Shown: in pieces, positions 10,891-20,602 of the stretch
How the letters are laid out: every line of letters begins with the position of its first letter
How positions within the stretch are numbered: the stretch's first letter is position 1
From: Blastobasis lacticolella
Taxonomy: Eukaryota; Arthropoda; Insecta; Lepidoptera; Blastobasidae
Reading direction: 5' to 3'
Assembly: GCA_905147135.1 (NCBI GenBank)
Contig: LR990068.1
Coordinates: forward strand, 144,001 to 208,000
Length of the DNA stretch: 64,000 bases
Notes under the pieces: generated by a model
What the model saw: the letters and a program-made list of their open reading frames with translations, nothing else
The model's database searches: none
What the model was told of the DNA's origin: nothing
Program-made: the position numbers and the translations under genes

Positions 10891-13650
10891 CTTATAGTTT
10901 ATAGTTTTTATTAATTCTCAGAGATACAATTTTCACATAAAATTATTACATAATATATAAAAGTATGTATCGAGATAGTCATTATTATATAAATACCCTA
11001 TTGGTATTCATTACTATCATTTAAGTAAATAAAATCATTTATATGTCATTAACAAATCACAAACGATTATTTACATAATCAAAATTTTAAATAGGGTACC
11101 TATTTAAATTACAAATATGAACATAAAAATGTTTTAACTTAATTATAAGTGTCAAAATAAATTTAAAATTTCGGCTTTTATTAATTATATAATTTCAATT
11201 TCATTTAAAAAAATATATGTTCTTTCAATTATTATCAATTAATGTCAAAATTTCAAAATATCAACATCGAAAATACCAAATAAATTACAAATGGCAACAT
11301 AAACTCAAAGTTCACTAATCAATGAATAAATAAATGTCAAAAAGTCAATAATATTAAACAAATGTCAATAAAAATATATATTATAAAATAATGAATTCTA
11401 TAAATACATTATTAATAATTCAGTATGTGCCTAGCTAAAACTTTTCATTAATATATTCATTCACTGAATAAAAAGGTTTATCCAACAAGAAGCTTTTGAG
11501 AAGGGTGGCAAAATGCGAGTCACTACTGGCATTCTTAATTTCAGATGACAGGTGTTCATAGTACACTGGCCCAATGACACGAGGATTTTTAGTTGCCAGT
11601 GTGGTATTGTGTTGCACCGATTGCAGTTTACCATTTTGGCGAGAACGACTTTCAATACGTTTGAATGAATCAATGTTACGCCTAGTAAATAGAATTATTT
11701 CATATACTTATATATTGGGATACTTGAGTCAATATTTTATTTTCAACGAAAATTTCCCTGCAGGGTTGTCTACTTTTTGCTCCTACTATTATTCTTATTG
11801 CTCTCTTTTGTGCTATCAGAACCCGTTTTGCATCTGTTGAGTTTCCCCATAGAATGATTCCGTACGACAACAATGAGTGGAAATATGCAAAATATGTTTG
11901 GCGCAGGATTGTCAATGAAACAATGGGTTTCAGTTTCCTTATGGCATATGTTGCACTGGATAGTTTTGCGCAAAGGTTGTCTATGTGTATTGTCCACTTC
12001 AATGTAGAATCAATATGGAGTCTCAGAAATTTATTATTGGAGCATAAGGGAATCGGGGTACGTAATGTCTGCAAGTCACGATGAACTCGTCCAGAAAACA
12101 GTATAATTTTTGATTTATTAGTGTTAAGTATGAGACCGTTACAACTAAACCACTTATTCAGCTTCGAATATGCAGCCTGGATTTCCTTTTCTAATTCATC
12201 ATGTGTCGGTGCCTTTACTATTACTGTTGTGTCATCCGCAAAAAGCACCATTTGATATTCTTTCATAAAGTTTGCTAGGTCATTTATGAAAATCAGGAAT
12301 AGTGTATTTCCAAGTGATGATCCCTGTGGGATACCTATCGATATTTTCCCAACATTTGACCTGTACTTTTTTCCATTTATAGGAACTTCTACTGTCTGTG
12401 TTCTGTTAAATAAGAAAGACTTTAATAGTTGTTGGGCGTTACTTACTATGCCATACCGTTTTATCTTGTCAATTAGGAGATTATGGTTAACAACATCGAA
12501 TGCTTTTGATAAATCGCAAAATATTCCAGCAGTTTTAACCTGCCTGTCGATATCAGTAATGACAGAGTCAACCAGTTCATGGGCGGCCAATACTGTGGAT
12601 TTATTCTTGCGGTAGGCAAATTGTTTATCTGTTAGAATGTTGTTTTCTTCCAAATGGCTTATTATAGATTTTGAGATTATGCATTCTATGATCTTTGATC
12701 ATATTTGGAACTATAGTAATTGGGCGATAGTTGTCAACACTTGCTTTCTCTCCACTATTTTTATATACAGGACATACGCGGTTACTTTTTAGAATATCAG
12801 GATATATACCAGTCTCAAAAATTTCATTTACTAGTGCTACTAAGATATTGCTGATCACAGGCCACGCTACAAGTAATATATTCCCAGATATGTCATATAT
12901 ATCCATTGTATTTGGAGACTTTAATATTTCTCTCATTATTTTATTGAGATAATCATGTGTGGCAGCTTAAAATGAGGAATTTTAAGCTCTTCTGTATAAT
13001 TTTCTAAGAATTTAATGGCAGCTGCGTTATTAGTATTAGTTTTGCATTTGTTTGCTATATTTAAAAAAATATTGTTGAACTTGTTAGGTATTTCATTAGG
13101 AGTTACATAAGATGTGTTAGAATCTGTCAAACTAAATGTATGGGAGGTCATTTTTTTATTCGATACTTCCTCGTTTATATTCTTCCATACTTTTTTAGAT
13201 ATATTGTTTGTGCTTTTTATTCGCTGATCTACATAATTTCTACGTGCTTTAAGAGTCTCCGATTTGAGTTGTTTACCACATTTTTTTATTGAGTTAAGTA
13301 TGTGTTTATTATTTTTATATTGTTGCCTAATACAGTTTAAATTATTTAGTTTTGTCAAGTGGTTATTTATTTCCTCAGTCATCCATGGTACATATTTAGT
13401 TTTACATTTTTTTATTTTTTTAACCGGAAAGTGAATGTTCATGTAGCTAATTAGAATGTCAAATAATTTTATAAATTTATTGTTAATGTCAAATTGTGAA
13501 TTATTAATAAGTGTCCAATCATAATTAATTAAATCTAAATAAAACGAGTGTATTGCATCCTTTTTATAAATACGACGTTCTGTCATGTTTGTTTTTAAGT
13601 TATTTGAGGGTAGGATTTCAACTTTGTAAATTTGAGCATTGTGATCGCTT
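10891..13650 (-). mobile_element. 5'-truncated non-LTR retrotransposon (Jockey/CR1 type), second family
   Basis: Limits come from comparison with RepX copy 1, which runs through without it. Read on the minus strand, the element starts inside the endonuclease domain at the SDHNAQ motif (about 13650-13632) and ends in AT-rich 3' UTR near 10891. No clear poly(A) tail is visible at the 3' edge. It differs in sequence from the LINE at 531-3661, so the two RepX copies were hit independently. Confidence 0.75.
11435..13650 (-). pseudogene. LINE endonuclease-RT protein (ORF2), broken
   Basis: Four minus-strand pieces follow one another: 13650-12936 (endonuclease end and linker), 12936-12625 (VCPVYKN, DNYRPITIVP), 12653-11700 (RT core) and 11617-11435 (C-terminus). 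The RT core shows IFCDLSKAFDVVNH (motif A), GIPQGSSLG and FADDTTVIV (catalytic Asp pair). Frame changes near 12936, 12700 and 11705 break the protein. The C-terminal piece begins after a shift and runs to a natural stop at 11435. Same superfamily as the first LINE but clearly another family. Confidence 0.85.
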
Positions 13651-14097
13651 ATATATTTAAAACATGCTTTTGTTTGATTAAATGACCATGTCCACTAGAA
13701 TCATACTTTATCCTAGATAACTTATTTTCTAATAAACTCCAACACTATTATCAGCCTTGGATTCTTTATCATTATCTGAACGACCTGTCCCGGCTTCTGC
13801 AAAGGTCTGGTTACGAAGTCTTACTCCTCCACTTCGCCGAGTCTCTCTTAAATACTTTATAACCTATGGACTAACACATAGCACTACCTCCAAGAACTAT
13901 ATTTTAGAAGACATAGATATCTACGTATTAATATGCTCTTGTTTACTTATTTTTGCGTATTCCATATATTTCACTGGAGTTTTGGATACATACTAACACT
14001 CTTTTATTATTGTATTTGTATTGTATTGTATTTGACTTGTAAAATAAAGCTATATACTAATAAAAGTCACTATAGTTATAAGTAGGACATATATTAA

Positions 14098-14453
14098 AGG
14101 CGCATTTTCATTGGTCGTTAGAGCCCGTATGCGGGGTACGGGTGATTTCTTTAACCCGCATACGGGGAACCGTTTACGTTGGTCGTTAGCGTCCGCATGC
14201 AAGGTGCGAAACAACCGTGTTGACTGATGACGTCTAATGACCGAAGTGCTATGAGGAAGTCCCCGAATGCTTTGTATCGACCACGTTATCGACTGACTTA
14301 TTTCATTGGTCGCTATCCCGAATGCGGTAAGCCCCCGCACGCATTGAATCGACCGAGTTATCGAACGATGAATTTCATTGGTCATTAGCCCGCATGCGGG
14401 AAGTCTCCGAATTCGGGCTAACGACCGATTTATCGACCAATAAAAACGTGCCT
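14098..14453. mobile_element. MITE with internal repeats, copy 1
   Basis: A 356-bp element with inverted ends AGGCGCATTTTCATTGGTCG and, at the other end, AGGCACGTTTTTATTGGTCG, flanked by TTAA on both sides (14094-14097, 14454-14457). RepX copy 1 continues from 'atattaaatctgaaa' at 4663 without it, giving the empty site. The motif ATTGGTCG(T/A)TAGC recurs several times inside in both orientations. The 163-codon minus-strand frame across it is repeat-derived. The TTA-rich target fits PIF/Harbinger or piggyBac-type elements; I cannot decide. Confidence 0.85.
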
Positions 14454-14457
14454 TTAA

Positions 14458-14844
14458 TCTGAAACACACAATAAAAATTTTGTGCATTTCTGTGCACTGG
14501 CAGACTAACGTTTTGTGGGTTTCCTGAACGTCTTCTATCACTACAAAGTGGATTTCTTTTTGTACTCGATGACGTAGGATAACCTACGGCGCCCTCACAG
14601 TCTATTCCTGCAACTGCGCATTCATTTATTTAAAGAAAATATTTATTTTCTCTTAGCTCTGGATTATAAGAAGCATCGCCGACGCACCTTGCGTTAAGCT
14701 GTCAACTCAAAATTGTACGAATTCCAAATGCGAGCCCCGACGCTGGTTGTGTTGCGTAAAGTCGAAGTTTGGCTCAGAAAAAACATTTTTTGTGCAAGTC
14801 TGGGCACGGGCAGTCCAACGTTTTGTGGGTTTTGTGGGCCTAAA
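14458..14844. repeat. R920 sequence left of the BEL insertion
   Basis: 14458-14622 matches array sequence from 'gggcagaccaacgttttgtg' to 'cctgcaactgcgcat'. From about 14625 a second, partial unit starts at 'atttaaagaaaat' and runs through 'gccgacgcaccttgcgttaag' to '...tgggcctaaa', skipping most of the 18-bp repeats. The BEL element then interrupts it, and the unit resumes at 20603. Confidence 0.75.
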
Positions 14845-15042
14845 TGTTGGAACTCCTTGTTCTTTATTTTTCTTTATTCTTAAGTTGTCAAATAAGGCAA
14901 TGACAAGATGAAGCGCAGTGTAATAATTTTAATGTCATAATAAACGACCGGGAGGAAACCGGCTTTTAAGAATTCGCGTATTTATTTCCTTAGAAGTTTG
15001 AGGACCCGCTCCCGGGTAGTTACGTTGCTCCAGGTTCGCACA
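14845..15042 (+). repeat. BEL 5' LTR
   Basis: Begins TGTTGG and ends TTCGCACA, obeying the TG...CA rule; 198 bp, identical by eye to 20405-20602. Confidence 0.95.
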
Positions 15043-15044
15043 TA

Positions 15045-16207
15045 ATGGCGACCGACATAGTTTTATTAAAAAGAAAAAGAACCTTAATAAGAAGAATTTT
15101 CAGTAACGCAATAAAAAAATTTCAAGTTGATCTGGAGCAGCAGCGAGACATTCCTGCCTCTTATAAGTACGTGGAAGACAAGGCAGAAGAGCTATTTACA
15201 ATTGAAGCCGAAATTAAAGAGTTGCTCTTCCAAGGCGACGATGACGATGAAAAAATTTTTGCGGACTTGGAAGGGGCGGAGACGTATCGGCAGAAGCTAC
15301 ACGAGGTACGTGCACAATATGATTCAATCGTTCAAACGGCAGTGCCTCGGGAGGCGGCAGCTAGTGTCAGTGGGTGTACCGTGAAATGCATGGCGAACAA
15401 AACATTCCGGTTGCCGACACTAGAACTTAAGAAATTTGATGGCCAGCCAATCAACTGGATTACATTTTGAGGCCAATATAAACGTATTCATAAGAACTCA
15501 CTATCGATGACTTTGATAAGTTCAGGTATTTAATTCAAGCTACTGAGCCATTTTCTAAAGCAAGGGACTTTGTAGAGAGCTTTCCACCAAGCGGCGACAT
15601 CTATGCTCGTGTGTTTTCTGAGCTAAAAGAACGATTTGCTCGTGACGATATTCTAATAGAGACATATATAAGAGGTCTGCTACAATTAGTGACTCAGAGG
15701 AAAGAAGATGTGATTCTGTCGGAGCTGTACTACAAGCTTACTTCACACCTCCACGCGCTTGAATCACTAGGAGTTACATCAGATAAGTACGCTGCTATGT
15801 TGTTACCCATGGTTGAGACAACAATCCCCTTTAATGTACTTAAGGCTTGGGAACGGAGTCGTGACAAAGGCTCCAGACCACAGCTCACTGGTTTGATGGA
15901 ATACCTCAAGGCAGCGGTAGAGAGTGAAGAGCGCATAAATATAGTGAGGCGAGGCCTTGATGCAACGCATGACAAGCAGCCAACAGCATCCTGTCTGACA
16001 GCGGCGGTGGAAAAGAAGCCCGGAGTAAAGTGCTTATTTTGTGAAAAGGCATCACATCATCCAATAGAGTGTCCTAAGTTGGTTAAGTTGACAATTGAAG
16101 AAAAAAAGAGACCTTTTAAGAAAGCACAAGGCTTGTTTCATATGTTTGCGAGTGGGTCACGGAGCGAAGTATTGCAGAAGCTTTACAAAATGCCTTATAT
16201 GCAGTAG
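15045..16207 (+). pseudogene. BEL gag, interrupted
   Basis: Gag starts at the ATG at 15045, with a basic N-terminus and an acidic run of four Asp near residue 67. It is open to a TGA at 15468-15470, just after the INWITF motif, where related proteins normally carry Trp. Gag-like coding then continues, but between about 15498 and 15503 it moves to another frame (frame of 15611), which stays open to 16207. This second stretch has capsid-like sequence (SELKERFARDD, ETYIRGLLQLV) and a zinc knuckle CLFCEKASHHPIEC near 16036. At an A7 run (16101-16107) the frame changes again into the long pol frame, which holds two more zinc knuckles. So nucleocapsid motifs are split between frames. Confidence 0.85.
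15046..15055 (+). other. Putative primer-binding site overlapping the gag start codon
   Basis: Three bases after the LTR the sequence reads TGGCGACCGA. The first nine bases resemble the tRNA-Arg primer sites used by some insect LTR elements such as 412 (recalled, not searched). It begins one base inside the gag ATG (15045), so primer site and first codons coincide. Confidence 0.5.
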
Positions 16208-19200
16208 ACGACATCTGGTGGTGATGTGTCCGCAAATTAATGAACTCAAGAAGGATGGAGATAGCTGCACCAAGCCTACAGCTGATAAAGTCAAGGTGAT
16301 GACTTGTACACGTAGACCGAAGACTACGTTCTTACAGACAGTTTTGGTAAAATTATCGTACAACGGTAAGAGTGTAGTTGTTAGAGCCTTTTTTGATAGC
16401 AGCGCTCAGCGGTCCTACGTCCGAGAAAATGTCGCGAAACAATTAGGTATAAAAGTAGCATCTCGAGAACTCATGTCGCATAGTTTATTTGGGGGTCTAG
16501 AAACAAAGGCCGACGCACGTAACGTGTATGAGTTTAGCTTAGGTAGTGTGGACGGGCAGTACCAAGTAAATATGAAGGCTTTAGGACAGGAGAAAATTTG
16601 TGGCTCGCTACCACGGCTGATGGATAGTTCATTGCAAGCAAAATTACGTGACTTGAATATATACATCAACGATAGTGACGACACAGTAACCAACATTGGG
16701 CTGCTAATAGGAGCAGACATTTCGGGTTTAATTTTGAATGGACATATTGTGCACATAGATGGCAGTCTGGTAGCTATTGATACAAAACTCGGGTGGACCC
16801 TACAAGGGCAGGCCGAAAATGTGAACTGCACATATAGCTTGACTGAGGTGGCTTGCTTTGTAGGCTTCTCAGTCTCCGATTTGTGGGACTTAGAAGTGAT
16901 GGGTATTAAAGAGCCATCTGATGTAAAGTCTAAAGAGATGTGTGAATATGACACTCTGAAATTTTTCAGCGAAACAGTGACACGAGATCCCGACGGTCGC
17001 TATCAGGTACATCTACCATGGAAGGAGGGGTTTCCAGAGAATCTTCCAGTCGATAATAGGAACCTAGCTTATAAGCGGCTTGTATCTACCACTAAGAAGC
17101 TCAAACAGACAGGTAACCTAGATAGATATGACAAGGTTTTCAAGGACTGGTTTGAGGAGGGAATCATAGAAAGGGTCATTGATGGTGACAGTCGTGGGTT
17201 GTACTTGTATCATCACGCGGTAATCAAAGAGTCCAGCGCTACGACTCCTGTAAGACCAGTATTCGATGCTTCGGCTAAGCTTCAAGGTCATTATTTAAAC
17301 TCGAGTTTAGAGAAGGGTACCAATCTGCTGGAACTCCTACCAAAATTGTTGATGGGTTTCCGAAAAAATACCATAGGTATAACTGCCGACGTTTGTAAGG
17401 CTTTCCTACAAATTTCAGTGGTAGAGAAGGACAGAGATTATTTGAGGTTTTTGTGGTGGTCCGATCTCGAAGAGTTAGAGATGCCAATGATTTACCGTCA
17501 TAAAAGAGTTGTTTTCGGAGTGACTAGTAGTCCTTTCTTGTTGGCAGCAGCAATTAATCACCATTTAGACAGCATACATGACAACAGGAGGATGATTGCC
17601 CAGCAGTTGAAGGCGTCGCTGTATGTCGATAATTGTGTACATAGTGTAAATACTGACAGTGAGCGTGAAAGTTTTGTAGAAGTGTCGAAAAGTGTGATGA
17701 GCGAGGCTCAGTTTGATTTGCGGGGATGGGTCTACGGGCCATGCGAAGTGGAAAATAGTCAGTCTGTGCTGGGATTGCGGTGGAACAACAAGGAGGATGT
17801 GCTCCGCATTGAACCCGAGTACCGCGATTTGAGCGATGTTGTAACGAAACGGAATTTGTTATCATTTGCCCAAAGAATTTTCGATCCGATTGGATTCACT
17901 TGTCCAACAAGCATCGTTCCGAAAATACTATTACAGAAATGTTGGTCACTGAAGAAAGACTGGGATGAAACACTACCTAGAGATATTGTAAATGAATTTA
18001 TATCTTGGGTGCGTGAACTGAGTGCAATATCTGATATAAAAATACCACGACGTTTGTCCGATTATGCTCTGTCAGATGAGGTTAATGTATCACTTCATAC
18101 TTTCAGCGATTCGTGTAAATTGGCATACGCTGCGTGTGTATTCATTCGGACGGAATGCCAGGGCAATGTCCAGGTGCGTTTAGTGGTAGCCAGATCTAGG
18201 GTGGCGCCTATAAAAGCAATTACGATCCCTAGATTGGAGCTGGTAGCAGCAGTGATGGGTGTAAGGCTATACCAGCAGTGTGTTAATGCCTTGGCATTAA
18301 ATAATGTGGAGTCCTATTTTTGGACTGATTCGTCAGTGGCTCTCACTTGGATTAAGGGTGAGCGTAATTGGACAGTATTTGTAAATAATCGAGTGAAGGA
18401 AATTCATAGCTTCACCCAAAGGAATCAGTGGCGTCACGTAACTGGCGCTAACAACCCGGCTGATTTACCGTCGCGGGGCTGTTCGCCAGGAAAACTGGTG
18501 TCATCGCTGTGGTGGACTGGGCCTAGGTGGTTCTACGGCAGTGTAGATGAGTGGCCTGTGTCAGCGGTGATTGTAGATGATGAGTCGAGTCTAGAAGTTA
18601 GGAACACTGTTGTCGTTAGTACTGATAAAGAGCGATTCAGTGAAAATTTCCTCTACTTTAGTAAATTCAGTAAAATGGTAAGATGCATGGGTTGGATTAT
18701 GAGATTTGTACATAATTGCAAAAATACGGGCAACAGGCGGCAAGGAAATTTGTCGTTTGATGAATATGTGAGCGCAGAGAGATCACTAATGAAATTGTTG
18801 CAATCAGAACATTATGATGTGAGATCACCGTGTGCAGTGAAAGACTTACAGACGGTTCGATTTGATGACGGACTGATCCGCGTCAAATCAAGGTTGCTTT
18901 TAGGTGATGAGCCTGAAAATTTTAAATATCCCATTTTGATTCCGGGCAAGTGCGAGATTACTCATCGGCTGATTTACCAAGAGCATTGCAAACTTCAACA
19001 CGCTGGTGCTTCTATAGTTATCGGCAATTTGAGGGAAACTTACTGGCTTACGAGTGCACGTCGTAATGTTCAGGCGGTGATATCATCTTGTTTGAGGTGC
19101 AGGAGAATGACGTGCAAGGCAGCTCAGGCTCCTACCGCGCCTTTGCCAGAAAATAGAACCAAGCTCGGCAAGGTGTTTGAGGTAACGGGCGTCGATTTAG

Positions 19201-19856
19201 CAGGGCCCATGTTTCTAAAAACAGATGAAAAATGTTGGATTGTTTTATTCACGTGTGCGGTATATCGTGCAGTTCATCTCGAACTGACTATGGGATTGTC
19301 TAGCGAGTGTTTTCTGATGGTGTTAAGGCGATTGATAGCCAGAAGGGGTAGAGTACGAGTTATATATTCTGACAACGGAACTAACTTTGTTGGAACAAAC
19401 AATTTATTTAAAAATATAGATTGGGATTTTTTACAGAGTCAGATACATTTGGATCGTATCGAATGGAGGTTTATTGTGCCTAGTGCACCGTGGTGGGGTG
19501 GATTTTGGGAGCGCCTCATAAAGTGTTTGAAGGACTTGCTTCGTAGAATGTTGGGGAAAGCAGCGTTAAGTTACACTGAGCTAGAGACTGTATTATGTGA
19601 TTGTGAGTCTACGTTAAATTCAAGACCCCTGACTTATGTCTCGGAGAAGGACGTGTTAACGCCGTTATCTCCTAAACATTTTCTACAGGATTTGACTTCT
19701 TGTCAGGTAAACGACCTTGATGAGATCGACGCGAATGCTTTAAACTTGCGCGTAAATTATTTGCAAAAGTTAAGAATGAATTTGAGGCATCGTTTTAGGA
19801 AGGAATATTTAGGACTATTGGTCAACCGTAATGTAAATTTAAAAAATTGTAAGTAA
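16095..19856 (+). CDS. BEL/Pao pol polyprotein (protease-RT-RNase H-integrase)
   Basis: A 1253-codon open frame. It opens with zinc knuckles CFICLRVGHGAKYC and CLICSRRHLVVMC (residues 14-45), which belong to gag. The aspartic protease follows near residue 100 with FFDSSAQRSYV, where the catalytic triad position usually holds Gly (DSG) but here reads DSS. The RT has ITADVCKAFLQI near 432 and YVDN near 510 in place of YVDD. RNase H motifs are FSDSCK near 670 and WTDSSVALTW near 748. Integrase has an HHCC-type zinc motif (about 956-1010) and the DDE core: GVDLAG near 1033, SDNGTN near 1092 and GGFWERL near 1137. These domains define Pao-type polyproteins. The first Met is internal to gag coding, so this is not a true start. 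The frame ends before the C-terminal domain because of a frameshift. Confidence 0.92.
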   Translation: MKKKRDLLRKHKACFICLRVGHGAKYCRSFTKCLICSRRHLVVMCPQINELKKDGDSCTKPTADKVKVMTCTRRPKTTFLQTVLVKLSYNGKSVVVRAFFDSSAQRSYVRENVAKQLGIKVASRELMSHSLFGGLETKADARNVYEFSLGSVDGQYQVNMKALGQEKICGSLPRLMDSSLQAKLRDLNIYINDSDDTVTNIGLLIGADISGLILNGHIVHIDGSLVAIDTKLGWTLQGQAENVNCTYSLTEVACFVGFSVSDLWDLEVMGIKEPSDVKSKEMCEYDTLKFFSETVTRDPDGRYQVHLPWKEGFPENLPVDNRNLAYKRLVSTTKKLKQTGNLDRYDKVFKDWFEEGIIERVIDGDSRGLYLYHHAVIKESSATTPVRPVFDASAKLQGHYLNSSLEKGTNLLELLPKLLMGFRKNTIGITADVCKAFLQISVVEKDRDYLRFLWWSDLEELEMPMIYRHKRVVFGVTSSPFLLAAAINHHLDSIHDNRRMIAQQLKASLYVDNCVHSVNTDSERESFVEVSKSVMSEAQFDLRGWVYGPCEVENSQSVLGLRWNNKEDVLRIEPEYRDLSDVVTKRNLLSFAQRIFDPIGFTCPTSIVPKILLQKCWSLKKDWDETLPRDIVNEFISWVRELSAISDIKIPRRLSDYALSDEVNVSLHTFSDSCKLAYAACVFIRTECQGNVQVRLVVARSRVAPIKAITIPRLELVAAVMGVRLYQQCVNALALNNVESYFWTDSSVALTWIKGERNWTVFVNNRVKEIHSFTQRNQWRHVTGANNPADLPSRGCSPGKLVSSLWWTGPRWFYGSVDEWPVSAVIVDDESSLEVRNTVVVSTDKERFSENFLYFSKFSKMVRCMGWIMRFVHNCKNTGNRRQGNLSFDEYVSAERSLMKLLQSEHYDVRSPCAVKDLQTVRFDDGLIRVKSRLLLGDEPENFKYPILIPGKCEITHRLIYQEHCKLQHAGASIVIGNLRETYWLTSARRNVQAVISSCLRCRRMTCKAAQAPTAPLPENRTKLGKVFEVTGVDLAGPMFLKTDEKCWIVLFTCAVYRAVHLELTMGLSSECFLMVLRRLIARRGRVRVIYSDNGTNFVGTNNLFKNIDWDFLQSQIHLDRIEWRFIVPSAPWWGGFWERLIKCLKDLLRRMLGKAALSYTELETVLCDCESTLNSRPLTYVSEKDVLTPLSPKHFLQDLTSCQVNDLDEIDANALNLRVNYLQKLRMNLRHRFRKEYLGLLVNRNVNLKNCK

Positions 19857-19857
19857 A

Positions 19858-20106
19858 AAGTAAAAAGTAGGAGATGTCGTACTGATTGAAACAGATGTAA
19901 AACGCCAGTTATGGCCTATAGGCATTGTACATGAACTTATAGTTGGTGCAGATAATGTCTCTAGGGCGGCGGTTGTAAAGGTGAATAACGGGTTTTTCAA
20001 GAGACCGATTCAGCAGTTGTATCCACTAGAGGTGCACCGACCCCAACAATATATGAGTATGACACGGTCAGGGCGGAGGGTAAGGGCACCTAAGCGCTAT
20101 AGGTAG
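19858..20106 (+). pseudogene. BEL pol C-terminal domain, displaced by a frameshift
   Basis: After the pol stop (19854-19856) coding resumes in another frame at about 19867 with VGDVVLIETD, and includes RQLWPIG, FFKRPIQQLYPLE and a basic tail, to a TAG at 20104-20106. This matches the domain that normally follows BEL integrase. The shift lies in a small tandem repeat (AAGTAAAAAGTAAAAAGTA), a typical slippage site. Confidence 0.85.
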
Positions 20107-20391
20107 GGTAGCAGTATAATTTTTTCTTGCTTTATCTATAACGGAAAATGTTATCTTTGTAGACTGTGTTTCTAGTAAAATATTGAAGTACAGCAGTTTA
20201 CTTGTTATGTTTCAGTTTATAAATTGTATTACATGATAAAATTTAACTTATATGACATAATTGTACCTTAGTTAACGATCCTCTTGTCGAGGGTTGGGAG
20301 GACTCTCACAGATAGGTTTATACAGCATGTTTTTTTTACTTACTTGTACTGTACTACTTATAGTTTTGTTGGAATGTTCGTACGTCTTCTC

Positions 20392-20404
20392 GGGGTTGGG
20401 AGGA
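20392..20404 (+). other. BEL polypurine tract
   Basis: GGGGTTGGGAGGA lies directly before the 3' LTR, the position of the plus-strand primer. A near-copy (GAGGGTTGGGAGGAC) occurs about 100 bp upstream at 20289-20303 and might be a second, central-type tract. Confidence 0.7.
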
Positions 20405-20602
20405 TGTTGGAACTCCTTGTTCTTTATTTTTCTTTATTCTTAAGTTGTCAAATAAGGCAATGACAAGATGAAGCGCAGTGTAATAATTTTAATGTCATAA
20501 TAAACGACCGGGAGGAAACCGGCTTTTAAGAATTCGCGTATTTATTTCCTTAGAAGTTTGAGGACCCGCTCCCGGGTAGTTACGTTGCTCCAGGTTCGCA
20601 CA
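20405..20602 (+). repeat. BEL 3' LTR
   Basis: 198 bp, reads identical to the 5' LTR; followed by the target duplication CTAAA. Confidence 0.95.

Larger units (their letters stand above)
10252..14097. repeat. RepX dispersed repeat, copy 2, interrupted by a LINE
   Basis: Matches RepX copy 1 from 'gttagatataaggtatt' onward, uninterrupted across the point where copy 1 holds its LINE. This copy has its own insertion of a different LINE on the minus strand (about 10891-13650), for which copy 1 near 4126 is the empty site. It ends at the MITE at 14098. The short frame at 13757-13996 is also present, with differences, in copy 1 and shows no domain. Confidence 0.8.
14845..20602 (+). mobile_element. 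BEL/Pao LTR retrotransposon, young but coding-defective
   Basis: A 5758-bp element with two 198-bp LTRs that I read as identical, flanked by the 5-bp target duplication CTAAA (14840-14844 and 20603-20607). Order: LTR, primer site, gag, aspartic protease, RT, RNase H, integrase, C-terminal domain, purine tract, LTR. This is the BEL/Pao order with integrase last. It sits inside a unit of the R920 array. Identical LTRs mean recent integration, yet the coding region has one in-frame stop (15468) and three frame changes (near 15500, 16101-16107 and 19855). Either the copy was mobilised in trans or some lesions are assembly errors. Confidence 0.95.

Noticed and set aside
14050..14541. 163-codon minus-strand frame
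   Set aside because: Lies across the MITE and reads its internal repeats; the other MITE copy gives a similar artefact at 37207-37482.
16101..16107. A7 run in BEL gag as a programmed frameshift site
   Set aside because: The shift needed is +1 and it falls between zinc knuckles of gag; BEL elements usually have a single gag-pol frame, so a plain indel is more likely.
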